Shown here one piece after another: positions 1 through 9,151 of a stretch of 17,313 nucleotides of DNA. The notes beneath the pieces were generated by a model that saw nothing but the letters and a program-made list of their open reading frames with translations, did no database searches and was not told where the DNA came from. The first letter of the stretch is position 1, and each line of letters begins with the position of its first letter. Made by a program: the position numbers and the translations under genes. The stretch comes from Hymenopellis radicata (lineage: Eukaryota; Basidiomycota; Agaricomycetes; Agaricales; Physalacriaceae): positions 1 to 17,313 of the forward strand of contig JADNRX010000959.1 of the NCBI GenBank assembly GCA_015501595.1, read 5' to 3'.

Positions 1-96
1 CCTGGAATGCCTTGTCGTCAAGTAGGCCTGAAGGATCATAGGCTGTTCCGAAAAATCATCAGAGAGAGAAAAGTTCTCTAAAGTGTAGCGAGGCAT
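1..96 (-). pseudogene. Copy of the first exon of the divergent gene seen at 16444 onward (partial, cut by window edge)
   Basis: Read on the - strand from an ATG at 96-94, this matches 16444-16538 except for one extra base (GAACAGCC here, GAACGCC at 16491-16497). Because of that base the left copy stays open from ATG 96 to the window edge, whereas the right copy meets a stop from the equivalent ATG. In the frame that fits the later exon of the right-hand gene (YDPSGLLDDKAFQ), the left copy has an upstream stop. The window begins one base past the exon-intron border, so it cannot be seen whether the rest of the gene follows. Whether it is a working 5' exon or a captured fragment is open. Confidence 0.5.
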
Positions 97-288
97 CGTT
101 GGAGTGGCGCGCGATAAAGGTTGGGAGAAACAAAAGAGCAGGCTTTCATAATGCCCCAAAGAACGACTAGAACAGTGTTGCCCCGTCCACAGAGTGTTCA
201 AATTGACGGGCATTGTGTGCCGAAAAGAGTATGTGGCCATTCATTGTCATTGTGGTCGTGGACACTGGAAAGGAAAAGGCAACTCTGA
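97..288. promoter_or_regulatory. Short divergent intergenic region upstream of the HET gene
   Basis: This stretch separates the divergent exon copy (1-96) from the first open HET reading frame (from 289). It is duplicated at about 16250-16440. A small open frame from ATG 151 stops at 286-288; in the right copy a four-base difference near 16270 leaves a different frame open, so neither frame is conserved as protein. It probably holds the promoters for two divergent genes. No clear TATA box or known site was recognised. Confidence 0.4.
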
Positions 289-513
289 TCGCCGATCTTT
301 ACCGGTTACCTCCGGCAACCTACTGGTCTTGTTCAATCTCGTACGCTGCGTCGCTGCCTCAACCATATCTACCACACGTATTTCAGGCTTGATCCGTCTC
401 GGGCATCCGAAGGTAAAGCTACCGATGATAGCCATCAAGTCCCTTGCATCGCCACTCGTGATGATCAAGTCCTCCCAGATCACTCAACAGCAGGTCTATC
501 ACGTCGTTCCATG
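289..513 (+). other. Probable upstream coding exon of the HET gene (start codon not located)
   Basis: The frame that leads into ATG 511-513 is open back to the TGA at 286-288 and reads like protein, for example LNHIYHTYFRLDP followed by SRASEGKATDD. It ends in DHSTAGLSRRSM just before the intron at 514. The tandem duplication preserves the last part of this exon (445-513) in frame at 1045-1113, where it is certainly within a longer open frame; this supports coding status. No ATG occurs in frame between 289 and 510, so the true start must lie further upstream behind an unplaced intron or a frameshift, or translation starts at ATG 511. Confidence 0.5.
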
Positions 514-1044
514 GTAAATTTTCCTGCTCCTTGATACATTCTTATACTCATCATTCTCTAGGCCAACATCTTCGCGCCAGAGGATGGGGAAACAACTGTG
601 GCTTTGACGTGGAAATCTCTCATACGCATTCCTATTGACATTGTATTCACCGTGGACATTACCGATCCGCACTACCAGCTATGCTTAGACGCACGCCAGT
701 CCCTCGCACATCAGTTTGGCAATTACTCAGAGCTGACCCGTGCATTCATCTCCAAACTTCACCAATGGCCCGCATCGTTGACGAAATTGGTCCATCTATG
801 CGCGGATAGGTTCTGCATACCGGAAGACTTGAACACAGGACCGCAGCCGGTGCTCTGCCCAAAATCCGCGATTGACTTTATGCTCTTTGGTATGGCTTTT
901 ATTAGGGCGATGAACCGCGTCGGAGCAGAACGGAGTGAGTACTACCGGCGGGATGTCAGGCTGGAGGATTGCGATGTACACGCGGCTGCTCTGTTGGATA
1001 TCCTCGCCGGACTTTGGCAGAAGGAGTGTACCATGCGTAACAGG
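445..1044 (+). repeat. Tandem repeat unit 1 of the HET 5' coding region (left arm)
   Basis: The unit beginning TGCATCGCC at 445 recurs at 1045, a period of exactly 600 bases. It contains the end of the first exon, an intron (514-561) and most of the next exon. The same two units, again 600 bases apart, occur in the right arm, beginning at 16100 and 15500 on the - strand. Exon differences from unit 2 are all multiples of three bases: 3 bases extra near 718, 9 bases absent near 757, 3 absent near 811 and 27 absent near 943. The introns differ by one base (48 against 47). Confidence 0.93.
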
Positions 1045-4028
1045 TGCATCGCCACTCGTGATGATCAAGTCCTCCCAGATCACTCAACAGCAGGTCTACC
1101 ACGTCGTTCCATGGTAAATTTCCTGCTCCTTGACCTATTCTTGTACTCATCATTCTCTAGGCCAACATCTTCGCGCCAGAGGATGGGGAAACAACTTTGG
1201 CTTTGACGTGGAAATCTCTCATACGCATTCCTATTGACATTGTATTCACCGTGGACATTACCGATCCACACTACCAGCTATGCTTAGACGCACGCCAGTC
1301 CCTCGCACATCAGTTCAGTCACTCAGAGCTGACCTGTGCATTCCTCTCCAAACCCAGACCGCTTCACCAATGGCCCGCATCGTTGACGAAATTGATTCAT
1401 CTATGCGCGGATAGGGCATTCTGCATATCGAAAGACATGAACCCAGGATCACAGCCGGTGCTCAGCCCAAAATCCGCTCTTGACTTTATGCTCTGGGGTA
1501 TGACTTTTATTTTGGCGATGAACCACCTACCAGCATTACGGAGTGAGTACTGCAGCCATGTCAAGTGCTTGCTGCACCGCCGGCGGGATGTCAGGCTGGA
1601 GGATTGCGATGTACACGCAGCTTCTTTGTTGGATATCCTCGCCGGACTCTGGCAGAAGGAGTGTGCCATGCGGAAAAGGGAGAAGTGGTCGCCGATGCCA
1701 TGGTCACAGGCTTCTCGCGAGGAGCTTAGGCGAGCTGTTGTTACACCAGTTGAGAGTGAGTTTCTAGTGTTTAATGCTTACAGCGCTGTTTGTCTGACGC
1801 CAGATATAGATGTAGGAACTGTTGCCCAATATGACTACCCGAAATGGGATGCTCTGGATGACAGCCATGAATTGTGGAGGACAATACGTTCGATGTTCGG
1901 CATCCCCATAGACATTCCGTGGCTAGAAGCGCACCACGATGGGTACCCCTACTCCCCGACCCTCTCTGGATATGCGAATTTGCGACGCACAGCAGAACCG
2001 TTTCCTCTCTGGATCGCGACCATGACCTTTGGGCTTCTTGAAGCGACCTTTGAGACCAAAGTCCGGGAAAGCGATCTAATATCACTAGACGCGTGTAGTG
2101 GTCGGCGGGTTCTTTCAGGTGCACGTCTGTTGCGACTAATCTTCAAATGGTATCGGTACCGCTCAGACAACAAGGGACCTACATTCCTCCCTCGAGGGCA
2201 TGCAGTCGCGCTCCTGCTCAATCGGGCATTGCGGGCTCTCAACGAGGAGAATAGAATTGGTCAAAGTCTTGGAGAACGCGCCGGGGTCGACTTTGATGAG
2301 GTCCTGGAGATCTGGACTGCTGTTGGTCTGATGATCATCACCCTCGTCTGCTCTGCATGTGCAGTTTGGGACAGCGATCTTAAATCCGAGTTTATGGACC
2401 TCGAACTGCAGACCTTCAATGGGAGTATGTTCTTTTTCACGCACATTAGCCATTGGTGCCGCCGCAAACTATTGGCCGCGGGGTGGTGCCCCAACACGGT
2501 CTCCCATCATTTCCTGCTGGTTATGAGGCGGAACATTCTCTCGAACATGTTGCACCTCAAGCCATTCATACGGGAGTCGCAGGATGAACACCAGCACTGC
2601 ACGGAAGACATGTGTGTATTTTATACCGTGGCGAACACAGACACGTATGAAGTGCGACATGTAGAGTCCAGCTGCGCCTGCGCCGAAGAGGGGAAGACCA
2701 AGCCTCCGGATGGCGAAGTTCAGCTGCTCCTTTCAGAGGGATTCCTCCCAGTTCTTCAATATGTCGATGGCAAGCTTCTTGTTCGTCGAGGACAAGACAC
2801 GCCGTATGTTGCCATCTCACACGTCTGGGCTGACGGGCTTGGGAGCACAACGGAAGAGGGCTTGCCGACCTGTCAGGTTAGACGAATCGCGGCGCTTGCG
2901 CGGGAGTTACTTCCGGAAAGCGGGGCATTCTGGCTGGACTCCTTGTGCGTGCCGGAAGAAAATCCACTGCGGTCAAAGGCGATCAAGCTCATGGCGAAGA
3001 CGTATCGCGGCGCGGCAAAGGTCCTCGTCCTGGACGCGTCTATCCGCGCGCTCTGCTTCTGTGGCGGACCGTGGGAATACAACATCCTCCGAATCGCGAC
3101 CTCTGCGTGGGTGCGGCGTCTCTGGACACTGCAGGAAGCCCTTCTAGCGCGCAACCTCGTCTTCGAATTTGCCGACGGTCTCGTGGACGCTGTAGACCTG
3201 CAGACGCCGCCCGAGCCATTCCAGGCTATTTACTACAGACAGTGTCTCCCACTGCTCGCGGCAAGGCTCGAGCACGGCGCCGCGGTGACACAGCGGAAAT
3301 ACACCCTCGACGAGATCATCCCGCTCATGCGGCTGCGCACGACCACGTACGCCGTTGACGAGACGATCGCCATCGCAGCGCTCCTGCCCGATAAGGATGT
3401 CGGCGCACTGCTCAACATCGACGGCAAAGACGAAGACGCGGCACAGAAGCGCCTTGCCCTGTTCCTCCGCCAGATCCGCCACCTCCCGTGCCGGCTCCCG
3501 ATGCTCCATCACCGCAAGATGGACCTGGCGCACTTCCGCTGGGCCCCGGTCGGTCTCGCAGCCGCGGCCATCGAAAGCCATGGCTTCGGCTTTGGGACAT
3601 GCGACGAGCAAGGGTTCAGGGCGGAGTTCATGGTGGGGCGTCTCAAGGAGCCCATTACTGTCCCGGCTTCGTGCTTGAGGGAGCCCGCCGAGGAGTGGTT
3701 CAAGCTGGTAGTTGTGCATGAAGAGACGGCGGCGACGTACAAGGCCAGCTTTTTTGTCGGGTGCCACAGTCTGACCGTTGCGCGGCAGCTGACGAACATT
3801 AACGCGTTCCTATTCAGTACCCCAGGCGATACATTTCCGGGAGACGACAGACGTGCTGAGTTTGCTGCTGTCGAAATAAAAGCTCTTGACGCGTCGGGAG
3901 GCCCCTTGCGATGCGATTTTGTCGTTCCTGGACACCTGTCCCGCCTCAGTCACTTGCCCGCGGACGCACTCGCAGCAGGATGCCCTGCTGTGATGAATCT
4001 GAAGGAGATGGACGTGTTATTGACGTGA
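511..4028 (+). CDS. HET-domain (heterokaryon incompatibility type) protein with a duplicated N-terminal region, left-arm copy
   Basis: HET domains (Pfam PF06985) are found in fungal proteins that trigger cell death after fusion of unlike strains; many family members have no known role. The model uses introns 514-561 and 1114-1160, both GT..AG after CCATG. Exons 511-513, 562-1113 and 1161-4028 are in one frame and give about 1140 residues. The last exon is an uninterrupted 955 codons. The HET core begins near 2805 with YVAISHVWADG, followed by FWLDSLCVP near 2930 and WVRRLWTLQEALLARN near 3108; these are family hallmarks. The N-terminal part, which begins MANIFAPEDGET, is present twice. The long region after the HET core has no domain I recognise. 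There is no signal peptide or clear membrane segment. The start is uncertain because coding sequence probably extends upstream (289-513). A single-unit product starting at ATG 1111 is the main alternative. Confidence 0.82.
1045..1670 (+). repeat. Tandem repeat unit 2 of the HET 5' coding region (left arm)
   Basis: This second copy of the 600-base unit runs directly on from unit 1 and continues into the unduplicated body of the HET gene. The similarity fades after the TGCCATGCG stretch near 1665-1672. Unit 2 is probably the original 5' part of the gene or the closer to it, because it carries the fuller exon, including the nine residues CSHVKCLLH that unit 1 lacks. Confidence 0.9.
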
Positions 4029-4222
4029 AAGAGGGCACCAAGGTCATGATCAAATGACTCAAGTCATAGGAAATTCCATAAGAGTTTAACGTTTAACGAT
4101 TTCGCATACCCTTACGATGAAAAGATATTGTGTTTTGTACGCTAACCCACACCCGTTTCCGCCAGACGAGTCAAAAGTAAGAAGTGAGAATGAAAAGAAT
4201 ATATATAAGTATGGTGTTCAAA

Positions 4223-4449
4223 GGTAGGTAGGTAGAGACGGCACCAGGTCCCAATCACTGTCGCTGACAGTGGGAGTAGCCGATCGAGCGCAGTTGGCTG
4301 TGCCACATGGCGGCCGGGTAACTGTTGTCATCTTATTTCTTTCTCCTGACCACCGTCCTCGAGCTCGCTGTCTCTCCCCACCGCCGCCGCTGTCTCGCTC
4401 ACTGCCCTTGTATTTCGACCAAAAGACTCCCCATACCCATCAGTGATCC
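4223..4449 (+). promoter_or_regulatory. Upstream region of rot1
   Basis: This single-copy stretch lies between the inner end of the left arm and the rot1 start. It has a GGTAGGTAGGTA run at 4223-4234 and a pyrimidine-rich tract with CTC, CCGCCG and TCTC runs from about 4330 to the ATG, typical of basidiomycete core promoters. A TATA-like ATATATATAAG lies at 4199-4209, within the repeat arm and about 240 bases before the ATG, so the HET 3' flank may supply part of this promoter. That last point is inference. Confidence 0.4.
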
Positions 4450-5319
4450 ATGATATCCTCATTGACGACCGTCGCCCTCGCCTTGGCTGCGCTGCCAGTC
4501 GCCTTATCCCAGAACACTGGCGCCGATATCGTCTATGATACCCTCCACAACGTCACCAGCCTCTACGGGACGTGGTCGACGGGCGCTGGCAATGTCGTAA
4601 CAGGCTCAGTGAGTGCGCTGCCCAACTTGCAAGTCACAAGGCCTAATCCATTGAATTGCAGAACTTTGCCCAGCCTGCCGAGGTCTCTTTTACATACCCA
4701 CCCACGACCGGCGTGTCCTTTTCCTTGTGAGCTCGTTGACGGGCCTCGGCGATCTTTTTCTGACTGTCGACAGCTCGGAGGACCACTGGTTCGAAGTCGC
4801 GCAGTATTCATTCGTTTCCAATGGTGCGCATGACGTCGGTGGCGTCTCCCGGTTGCTTACCTTTCCTCTACAGCCTCCGATCCGAGTTGCATTACGGGAT
4901 ACATGCTCTGGATGCACGGCACATTCACCGAAGAGACCAACGGCTCCCTTGTTCTGACCCCCAACGGTGACGGCTACCAGCAGGTTCAAGACGCCTGTGC
5001 CGCCGTCTCCAACTTCATTGAAAATACCAACGTTACCATCTACATTCCCTGGTGGACCATAGGCACGGACACCGACAAGGGCTTCACGCTCAAGTTGCAG
5101 AAGTATGACTTGACATACTATGCACCCTTCTACCAGATTTCCACCACTCCTGAAATGCTTCCTACCCAGAAGCTCAGGAATGTTACTACTGTCGACGACG
5201 TCACATCGTCTAGGAAGCGCTCATTCGAGGAGAAGCGCAACGACGCCTCAACAATGTCTCATTCCTCCAGTCTGCTCCTTGCTGGAGGTGCATTCGTCGT
5301 CGGACTACTGTCGCTATAA
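4450..5319 (+). CDS. rot1: Rot1-like ER protein (chaperone / cell wall and glycosylation factor)
   Basis: Rot1 is a fungal ER membrane protein (Pfam PF10681) acting as a chaperone for secretory proteins, with links to N-glycosylation and beta-1,6-glucan synthesis in yeast. Exons 4450-4608, 4662-4726, 4774-4823 and 4874-5319 join in frame and give 239 residues, against 256 in yeast. Residues 1-20 form a signal peptide (MISSLTTVALALAALPVALS). Family features follow: LYGTWSTG near 38, then FAQPAEVSFTYP, HWFEVAQYSFVSN, GTFTEETNGSLVLTPNGDG and the DPYHG-like tail region LKLQKYDLTYYAPFYQI. Several N-glycosylation sequons (NVT, NGS, NVT) are visible. The C-terminus ends in a Ser-rich stretch and LLLAGGAFVVGLLSL, which may be a membrane anchor or a GPI-type signal. 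All splice sites are GT..AG and intact. It lies downstream of the HET gene on the same strand. Confidence 0.9.
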
Positions 5320-5785
5320 GCAGCCCCCCCCACATTGGACCTCGTCGGACCTCACTGTACCTACGCATTCATACCCCTAGTACCCGTGACATTCGTTTTG
5401 AACAATCTTATCATTCATAATCCTTCGCTTTTTGGGTTGCTTATATTTACCGTAGAACGGCAATGACACGTCATGATGGATTATAGACACGTAGAAGCAA
5501 TCAACGTTATACTTGTATCAAGTCAATGAGGGATTTCTATACGTGCTTTTGCGTCGAATCATGATCATACTCGATGCAGGAAAAGTCAACATAGTGAACG
5601 ACGCGACGAGCAACACCGAGTTGAATTTTCAGAGCTATCGATATCCCGCAAGTAGACTCGGCTAATCTGACGAACAGGAAAGGGGCGCCACACTTCATTC
5701 CAACTTCATTCCATAAGTCTGAGTCACGTTACGTCGCACAGAGCTGAATACTTAAGGCTGTTGATCTATCTAACCACCATCACTC
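5320..5785. other. Intergenic region between rot1 and the F-box remnant
   Basis: This is AT-richer sequence with stops in all frames and no recognisable gene or RNA. It includes a run of eight C at about 5325-5332 right after the rot1 stop and several AT-rich patches (5400-5470) that could hold the rot1 polyadenylation site. Nothing else is supported. Confidence 0.6.
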
Positions 5786-6013
5786 ATGCCCACGATGCCA
5801 TATCTCCCCGCCGAGCTTGTGGACCTCATTATTAACTAAGTAGTAGCGGACAGAGACCGCAGACACATTAGTTCTTGCGCTCTCCTTTCCCGTTCCTGCG
5901 CCCATCGCATCAGGTCCCAAATATTTCACGAAGTCACCTTCACCGCACCTGATGTCGAGCACAACACATGCTCAAATTTGATGCTTCAGACATGGCCACA
6001 CAGTTGCGTGTGA
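5786..6013 (+). pseudogene. F-box protein gene remnant with in-frame stop
   Basis: From ATG 5786 the frame reads MPTMPYLPAELVDLIIN and meets TAA at 5837-5839. The same frame continues VVADRD, then SCALLSRSCAHRIRSQIF and HEVTF before TGA at 6011-6013. This is the N-terminal F-box motif of the large basidiomycete F-box families (LPxELVDxII, then a CALxSRSxxxRxRxxIF segment). Such proteins act as substrate receptors of SCF ubiquitin ligases and are usually several hundred residues; here only about 75 codons remain. A single change of TAT or TAC to TAA explains the stop. No leucine-rich repeat or other C-terminal part is visible before the end of the convergent swp1 gene at 6243. Confidence 0.65.
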
Positions 6014-6242
6014 GATACTCTCCCTTTAAAATATGCCCGGCGGCCCTCAGGTCAACCACGTCTGCGATATATCGATATCCTAGGATTGACGCGATCGACA
6101 TTGTTTGAACGGGCACAAAGTATAAGATATCACGTCTCGTCGCGCGCGTTATCATCATTCGGAACCGTACTTACTGCTTGGAACTTGGAGCGAGTGCAGG
6201 AACTGTTAATATTACACGGGGGCGAACATAGAACGCGTTCGA
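6014..6242. other. Intergenic region between F-box remnant and swp1 3' end
   Basis: No supported gene. Frames are short and unlike known proteins. It may contain the decayed remainder of the F-box gene and the swp1 3' untranslated region. An AT-rich ATATATCGATATCC near 6066-6079 was noted without a function. Confidence 0.5.
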
Positions 6243-7222
6243 TTACTTTTGGACTCCAAGCCGTCTCTCCGAGATACTTGAGAGCGCGTATTTTCCAGTG
6301 AAGATGGTAACAACACCAAGAAGACCACCATACAGAAGGACGTCTCCCAACTTCAAGTCCACCCAGTACCATACCATAAGAATCTCAAAAGCACCCAGAG
6401 TAGCCGTGAATGGCAGAATCTTGGCTGACAACAGCCGCGGCATCTTGGGCGAGACGCGTCCCCACTAAGAATGAGGGATTAGCGTATGTAGCTTGAAACA
6501 CAAAGGAAAACATACGAGGCCAAGAAGAACAGTCCAAGGGCAAGAACAAGAGTAGCAGCAATTGCGGAGATGGGCTTGGGCGGTTGTTTAGGATCAGGCC
6601 TGAACGTGTGTTCAATGGGCGGGAGAGGATGGAAGGACGCCTCGTCGGGGTGCGGTCCGATAGGCTGAGATGCGGGCACAAAGAGGTCGAAGAGATTGAC
6701 ATTGAGAGGCGTATACCCCACTGAGCCAATGATCAAGGACACCTTGAGCGGCGCGTCCGACGTAGCTGGGAACGTCAATGGTGGCTTGGCCATATTCTGC
6801 ACATGAACCGTCAAGCATTCGGAGGAGAACAGGCGCGCATTAGCTTACCAGTTCGAATTTAACTTTGCCTCCATTTGTGACGCGCAGAGGCTGGATGCCC
6901 TCTTCGCCAGATTGCTCGTCGTAGAAGCGCAGGAAGGTCTGCTGCGGTTGTATTCCCTTGCCACTATCGGCGTCGACGGTCTGGAAGGTGATTTTAAGGT
7001 TATCGGCTTGCGAAAGAGTGACTGGTTGGGCAAGTTGCTGCTTAAGTGAGAGCCTATAGATAATAAGCAGGTCTCCTAATGCCCATGTCCGACGACGACG
7101 TACGGGTCAGATCGCAGCTGGGAGCCATCACTGCCGGTGACAGTGATCCTGGGCGACTGGAGTGTTAAAAGGGCAGCGCTAGCCGTCGACGCCAGCAACA
7201 GCAACGGCGCAACGAAAATCAT
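6243..7222 (-). CDS. swp1: Ribophorin II / Swp1 subunit of oligosaccharyltransferase
   Basis: Swp1 (Pfam PF05817, human RPN2) is a subunit of the ER oligosaccharyltransferase, which transfers glycans to asparagines of nascent proteins. Exons on the - strand are 7222-7104, 7053-6849, 6796 to about 6512, and 6464-6243, giving about 276 residues against 286 in yeast. There is a signal peptide (MIFVAPLLLLASTASA), then a luminal domain beginning LLTLQSPRITVTGSDGSQ, and a PPIEHTFRPDPKQPP linker. Three membrane segments follow: about 183-203, 219-238 and 242-264 (LGDVLLYGGLLGVVTIFTGK). One junction is odd. The best donor (GTATGT at 6515) with the CTAAT..TTAG acceptor leaves the frame one base short. 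A weaker donor (GTTTTC at 6511) restores it and is used here. A missing base is the alternative. The gene is divergent from sec20. Confidence 0.85.
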
Positions 7223-7288
7223 GGTGGTGGAAGGGAAATACGTGTTCGTCTAAATTTAGAAATATCCACATATCCTCCTGCCACCATC
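7223..7288. promoter_or_regulatory. 66-base bidirectional promoter between swp1 and sec20
   Basis: Only 66 bases separate the swp1 ATG (7222, - strand) from the sec20 ATG (7289, + strand). Both genes are well supported, so this stretch and the two 5' ends must hold both core promoters and both 5' leaders. It contains an AT-rich centre (CTAAATTTAGAAATATCC, 7250-7267). CCACCACC precedes the swp1 start and GCCACCATC precedes the sec20 start, both reasonable translation-start contexts. Confidence 0.65.
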
Positions 7289-8471
7289 ATGCCGCCCATA
7301 CCCGCCACTTTCGACGAGGAAACGTCACAAATAATCTCTGCTATTGGTCGACGCCAGAACGATATTCTCCAGTTTCAGATACCGCGCCTACGAGACTGCA
7401 AGGGCCCTCTTAATCTGCAGCAGAATCTCGCTGGAGAAGTGCGTGAAGATGTTGACAATACAAGTCGGCAGATTGAGGTAAGAATCTATTTGACTTTCAT
7501 GTTGTGTTCTGAATCAAGTTCAAGAATCTAGAGCTGCTCGTAGGTGACCAGAAGGGGTCAAAGAACCGTGCAGAGTTACAACATATTGTAGACGAATTCA
7601 AGACGATACTCACCAAGTCAGTATTACTTGGTCCTCTGCACTGAATGTTTACGCTTCGCAGTATCAAACGTGACTCTCGGAAAGCTCTTCTTGAATCCAA
7701 GCGGACGATTGACTCGATGAGCAAGTCCAATCGAGAAGAATTGCTTAAATCCTCAGCGGTCACCGAGAAAATAGATGAGAAATCGCCGTCAGTCTTGCGC
7801 TTTTCGGGCAAAGTAGCTGCTAATTCTTCTTCTAGCGCTGATGCCCTTATGCAAGCCAATAATGACGTGACCGAAGCTCTGCGACGCACCATCGGGATAA
7901 TGCAAGGGGAATTAGAACGATCTGTACTATCGAATCAAATGCTAGGTACATTCAATGTAGTTGTTATGTCCACGAGCTCACCATGTTTGTAGAATCGTCG
8001 ACTGCTTCGTTGCGGGCCACGTCTTCAACACATGACATACTCACGAATGTAATGGGCACGTCCAAACAGCTGATAACTGCCCTCGAGAAAGCGGACTGGC
8101 TGGACCGTATGCTCATAATGGCCGCCCTAGCGTTCTTTTTCCTTGTAGTGCTGTTCGTTCTCAAGCAACGTGTGGTCGATCGTACCATGAGGGTTGCGTT
8201 CTGGTGGACGCGTTTTATACCGGACTTTGGCGGCGATGAAGTACTTCTTGCAATGGAGGATGGTCTGAAAGCTGTCACTTCCACGTCTCTGGCGTCGACA
8301 GTTGTCGTTTCTGTGTCATCCGCTTTGGCTTCTTCAGCAGCCGCGTCAAGTCTTGTGGACGATCCTGCCTCTACTTCTATCAGTACAACACTTACAGAGA
8401 TACTTGTACCTACAGACATGCCAGATGGAGAACGGACTTTGATTGTAGACGACGGCCATGACGAATTGTAG
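7289..8471 (+). CDS. sec20: Sec20-like SNARE, ends in HDEL ER-retrieval signal
   Basis: Sec20 (Pfam PF03908; BNIP1 in animals) is a Qb-type SNARE of the ER that receives COPI vesicles from the Golgi. Exons 7289-7477, 7525-7616, 7662-7787, 7836-7945 and 7993-8471 join in frame and give 331 residues. The intron at 7788-7835 is 48 bases with no stop, so its retention would add 16 residues. The N-terminal half is helical with heptad character. The SNARE-like region (NDVTEALRRTIGIMQGELER and GTSKQLITALEKADWLDRM) precedes one membrane helix at about 213-229 (LIMAALAFFFLVVLFVL). A luminal tail of about 100 residues rich in Ser, Thr and Ala follows. The last residues are GHDEL, the K/HDEL retrieval signal that yeast Sec20 also carries. 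That ending, with the membrane topology, makes the call firm. Confidence 0.93.
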
Positions 8472-9151
8472 ATCCTGCAATCCATCCCATTTCGGATCCG
8501 TCAAGTATTGTTCGTCCATCAGACCTGTTGCAATTTTCAAGGTGAGCCCCAAGAGATGGTTGACCGCGAACGCCGCAGCTGCTGATTAAGGTTAATCGAT
8601 TCAGGCATAACTCTTGCTATTCTCCTTGAGATTGTCAAAGAGGTTTACTATAAGACGAGGTACCAGTGAAGAGGACTCCAAGTTGGGGAAGCTCTGACTG
8701 ACCGAGCTTTGATCTTTCGAATGGAACATACTTAACAATCAGCATTCAAGCTTTAGCGCCTGGATTAAGCTGTTTGACGGATTTCTGTGTATTCTGGGCA
8801 TACTGAATGGATCGTACATATTTACCTCGGAGCGAATATGCACCTTTTGAAGGGTACAGAGTTCACGTTGAACAAGCTCCAAGTTTCCCTAGTGACATCG
8901 CCCAGGGCCGGCTGGTTCCGGGAGTGCCGCCATCCTTGAACAAACAAAGTGTTGCCCCTTGTCCTCATCACCTCAGACAGCGCCGAAGACCCAGATTAGC
9001 TCTCTGCTCATCGTCGCCCGCAGCGTCGACGGCTCAAAGGGCCATATTTACGAATTTGACGACCAGATTCGTATCCTGTCTCGTCCGTGGCTGCCGTCGG
9101 CCTAATTCTGGGGCTCCCTCTTAATCCGATTCATCCTCCTCGTTGAGTGGC
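8472..9151. other. Intergenic region between sec20 and cla4
   Basis: 680 bases hold the sec20 3' end and the cla4 promoter and leader. A 105-codon frame at 8807-9124 begins at ATG but has no family features and runs into the likely leader, so I do not call it a gene. CT-rich segments near 8990-9140 resemble core promoter sequence. No RNA gene or repeat was recognised. Confidence 0.5.

Larger units (their letters stand above)
1..4222. repeat. Left arm of a large inverted repeat (HET-gene arm)
   Basis: Positions 1-4152 read as the reverse complement of about 12383-16538, with scattered substitutions and one- to few-base indels. Base 1 pairs with base 16538. The last 70 bases (4153-4222) are matched by the separate fragment at 11966-12019 instead. 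The arm holds the start of a divergent gene (1-96), a shared 5' region, the HET gene and its 3' flank. Homology stops just before the GGTAGGTAGGTA run at 4223, in the rot1 upstream region. The outer end is not visible because the window begins inside the homology. This is read directly from the sequence; I did not compute an overall identity. Confidence 0.95.

Noticed and set aside
194..517. 107-codon + strand open frame before the HET gene
   Set aside because: It starts without an ATG, lies in a different frame from the protein-like frame that joins the 514 intron, and ends in intron sequence.
3144..3767. 207-codon open frame on the - strand within the left HET gene
   Set aside because: It is antisense to the conserved C-terminal half of the HET protein in GC-rich sequence and has no family features; its right-arm counterpart is broken.
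5325..5332. Run of eight C right after the rot1 stop codon
   Set aside because: A simple homopolymer; it may be a site of sequencing error but carries no functional signal I can support.
6066..6079. AT-rich near-palindrome ATATATCGATATCC
   Set aside because: Short, isolated, and of a kind expected by chance in AT-rich intergenic DNA.
8807..9124. 105-codon open frame between sec20 and cla4
   Set aside because: No recognisable motif, composition unlike the neighbouring proteins, and it occupies the likely cla4 promoter and leader.
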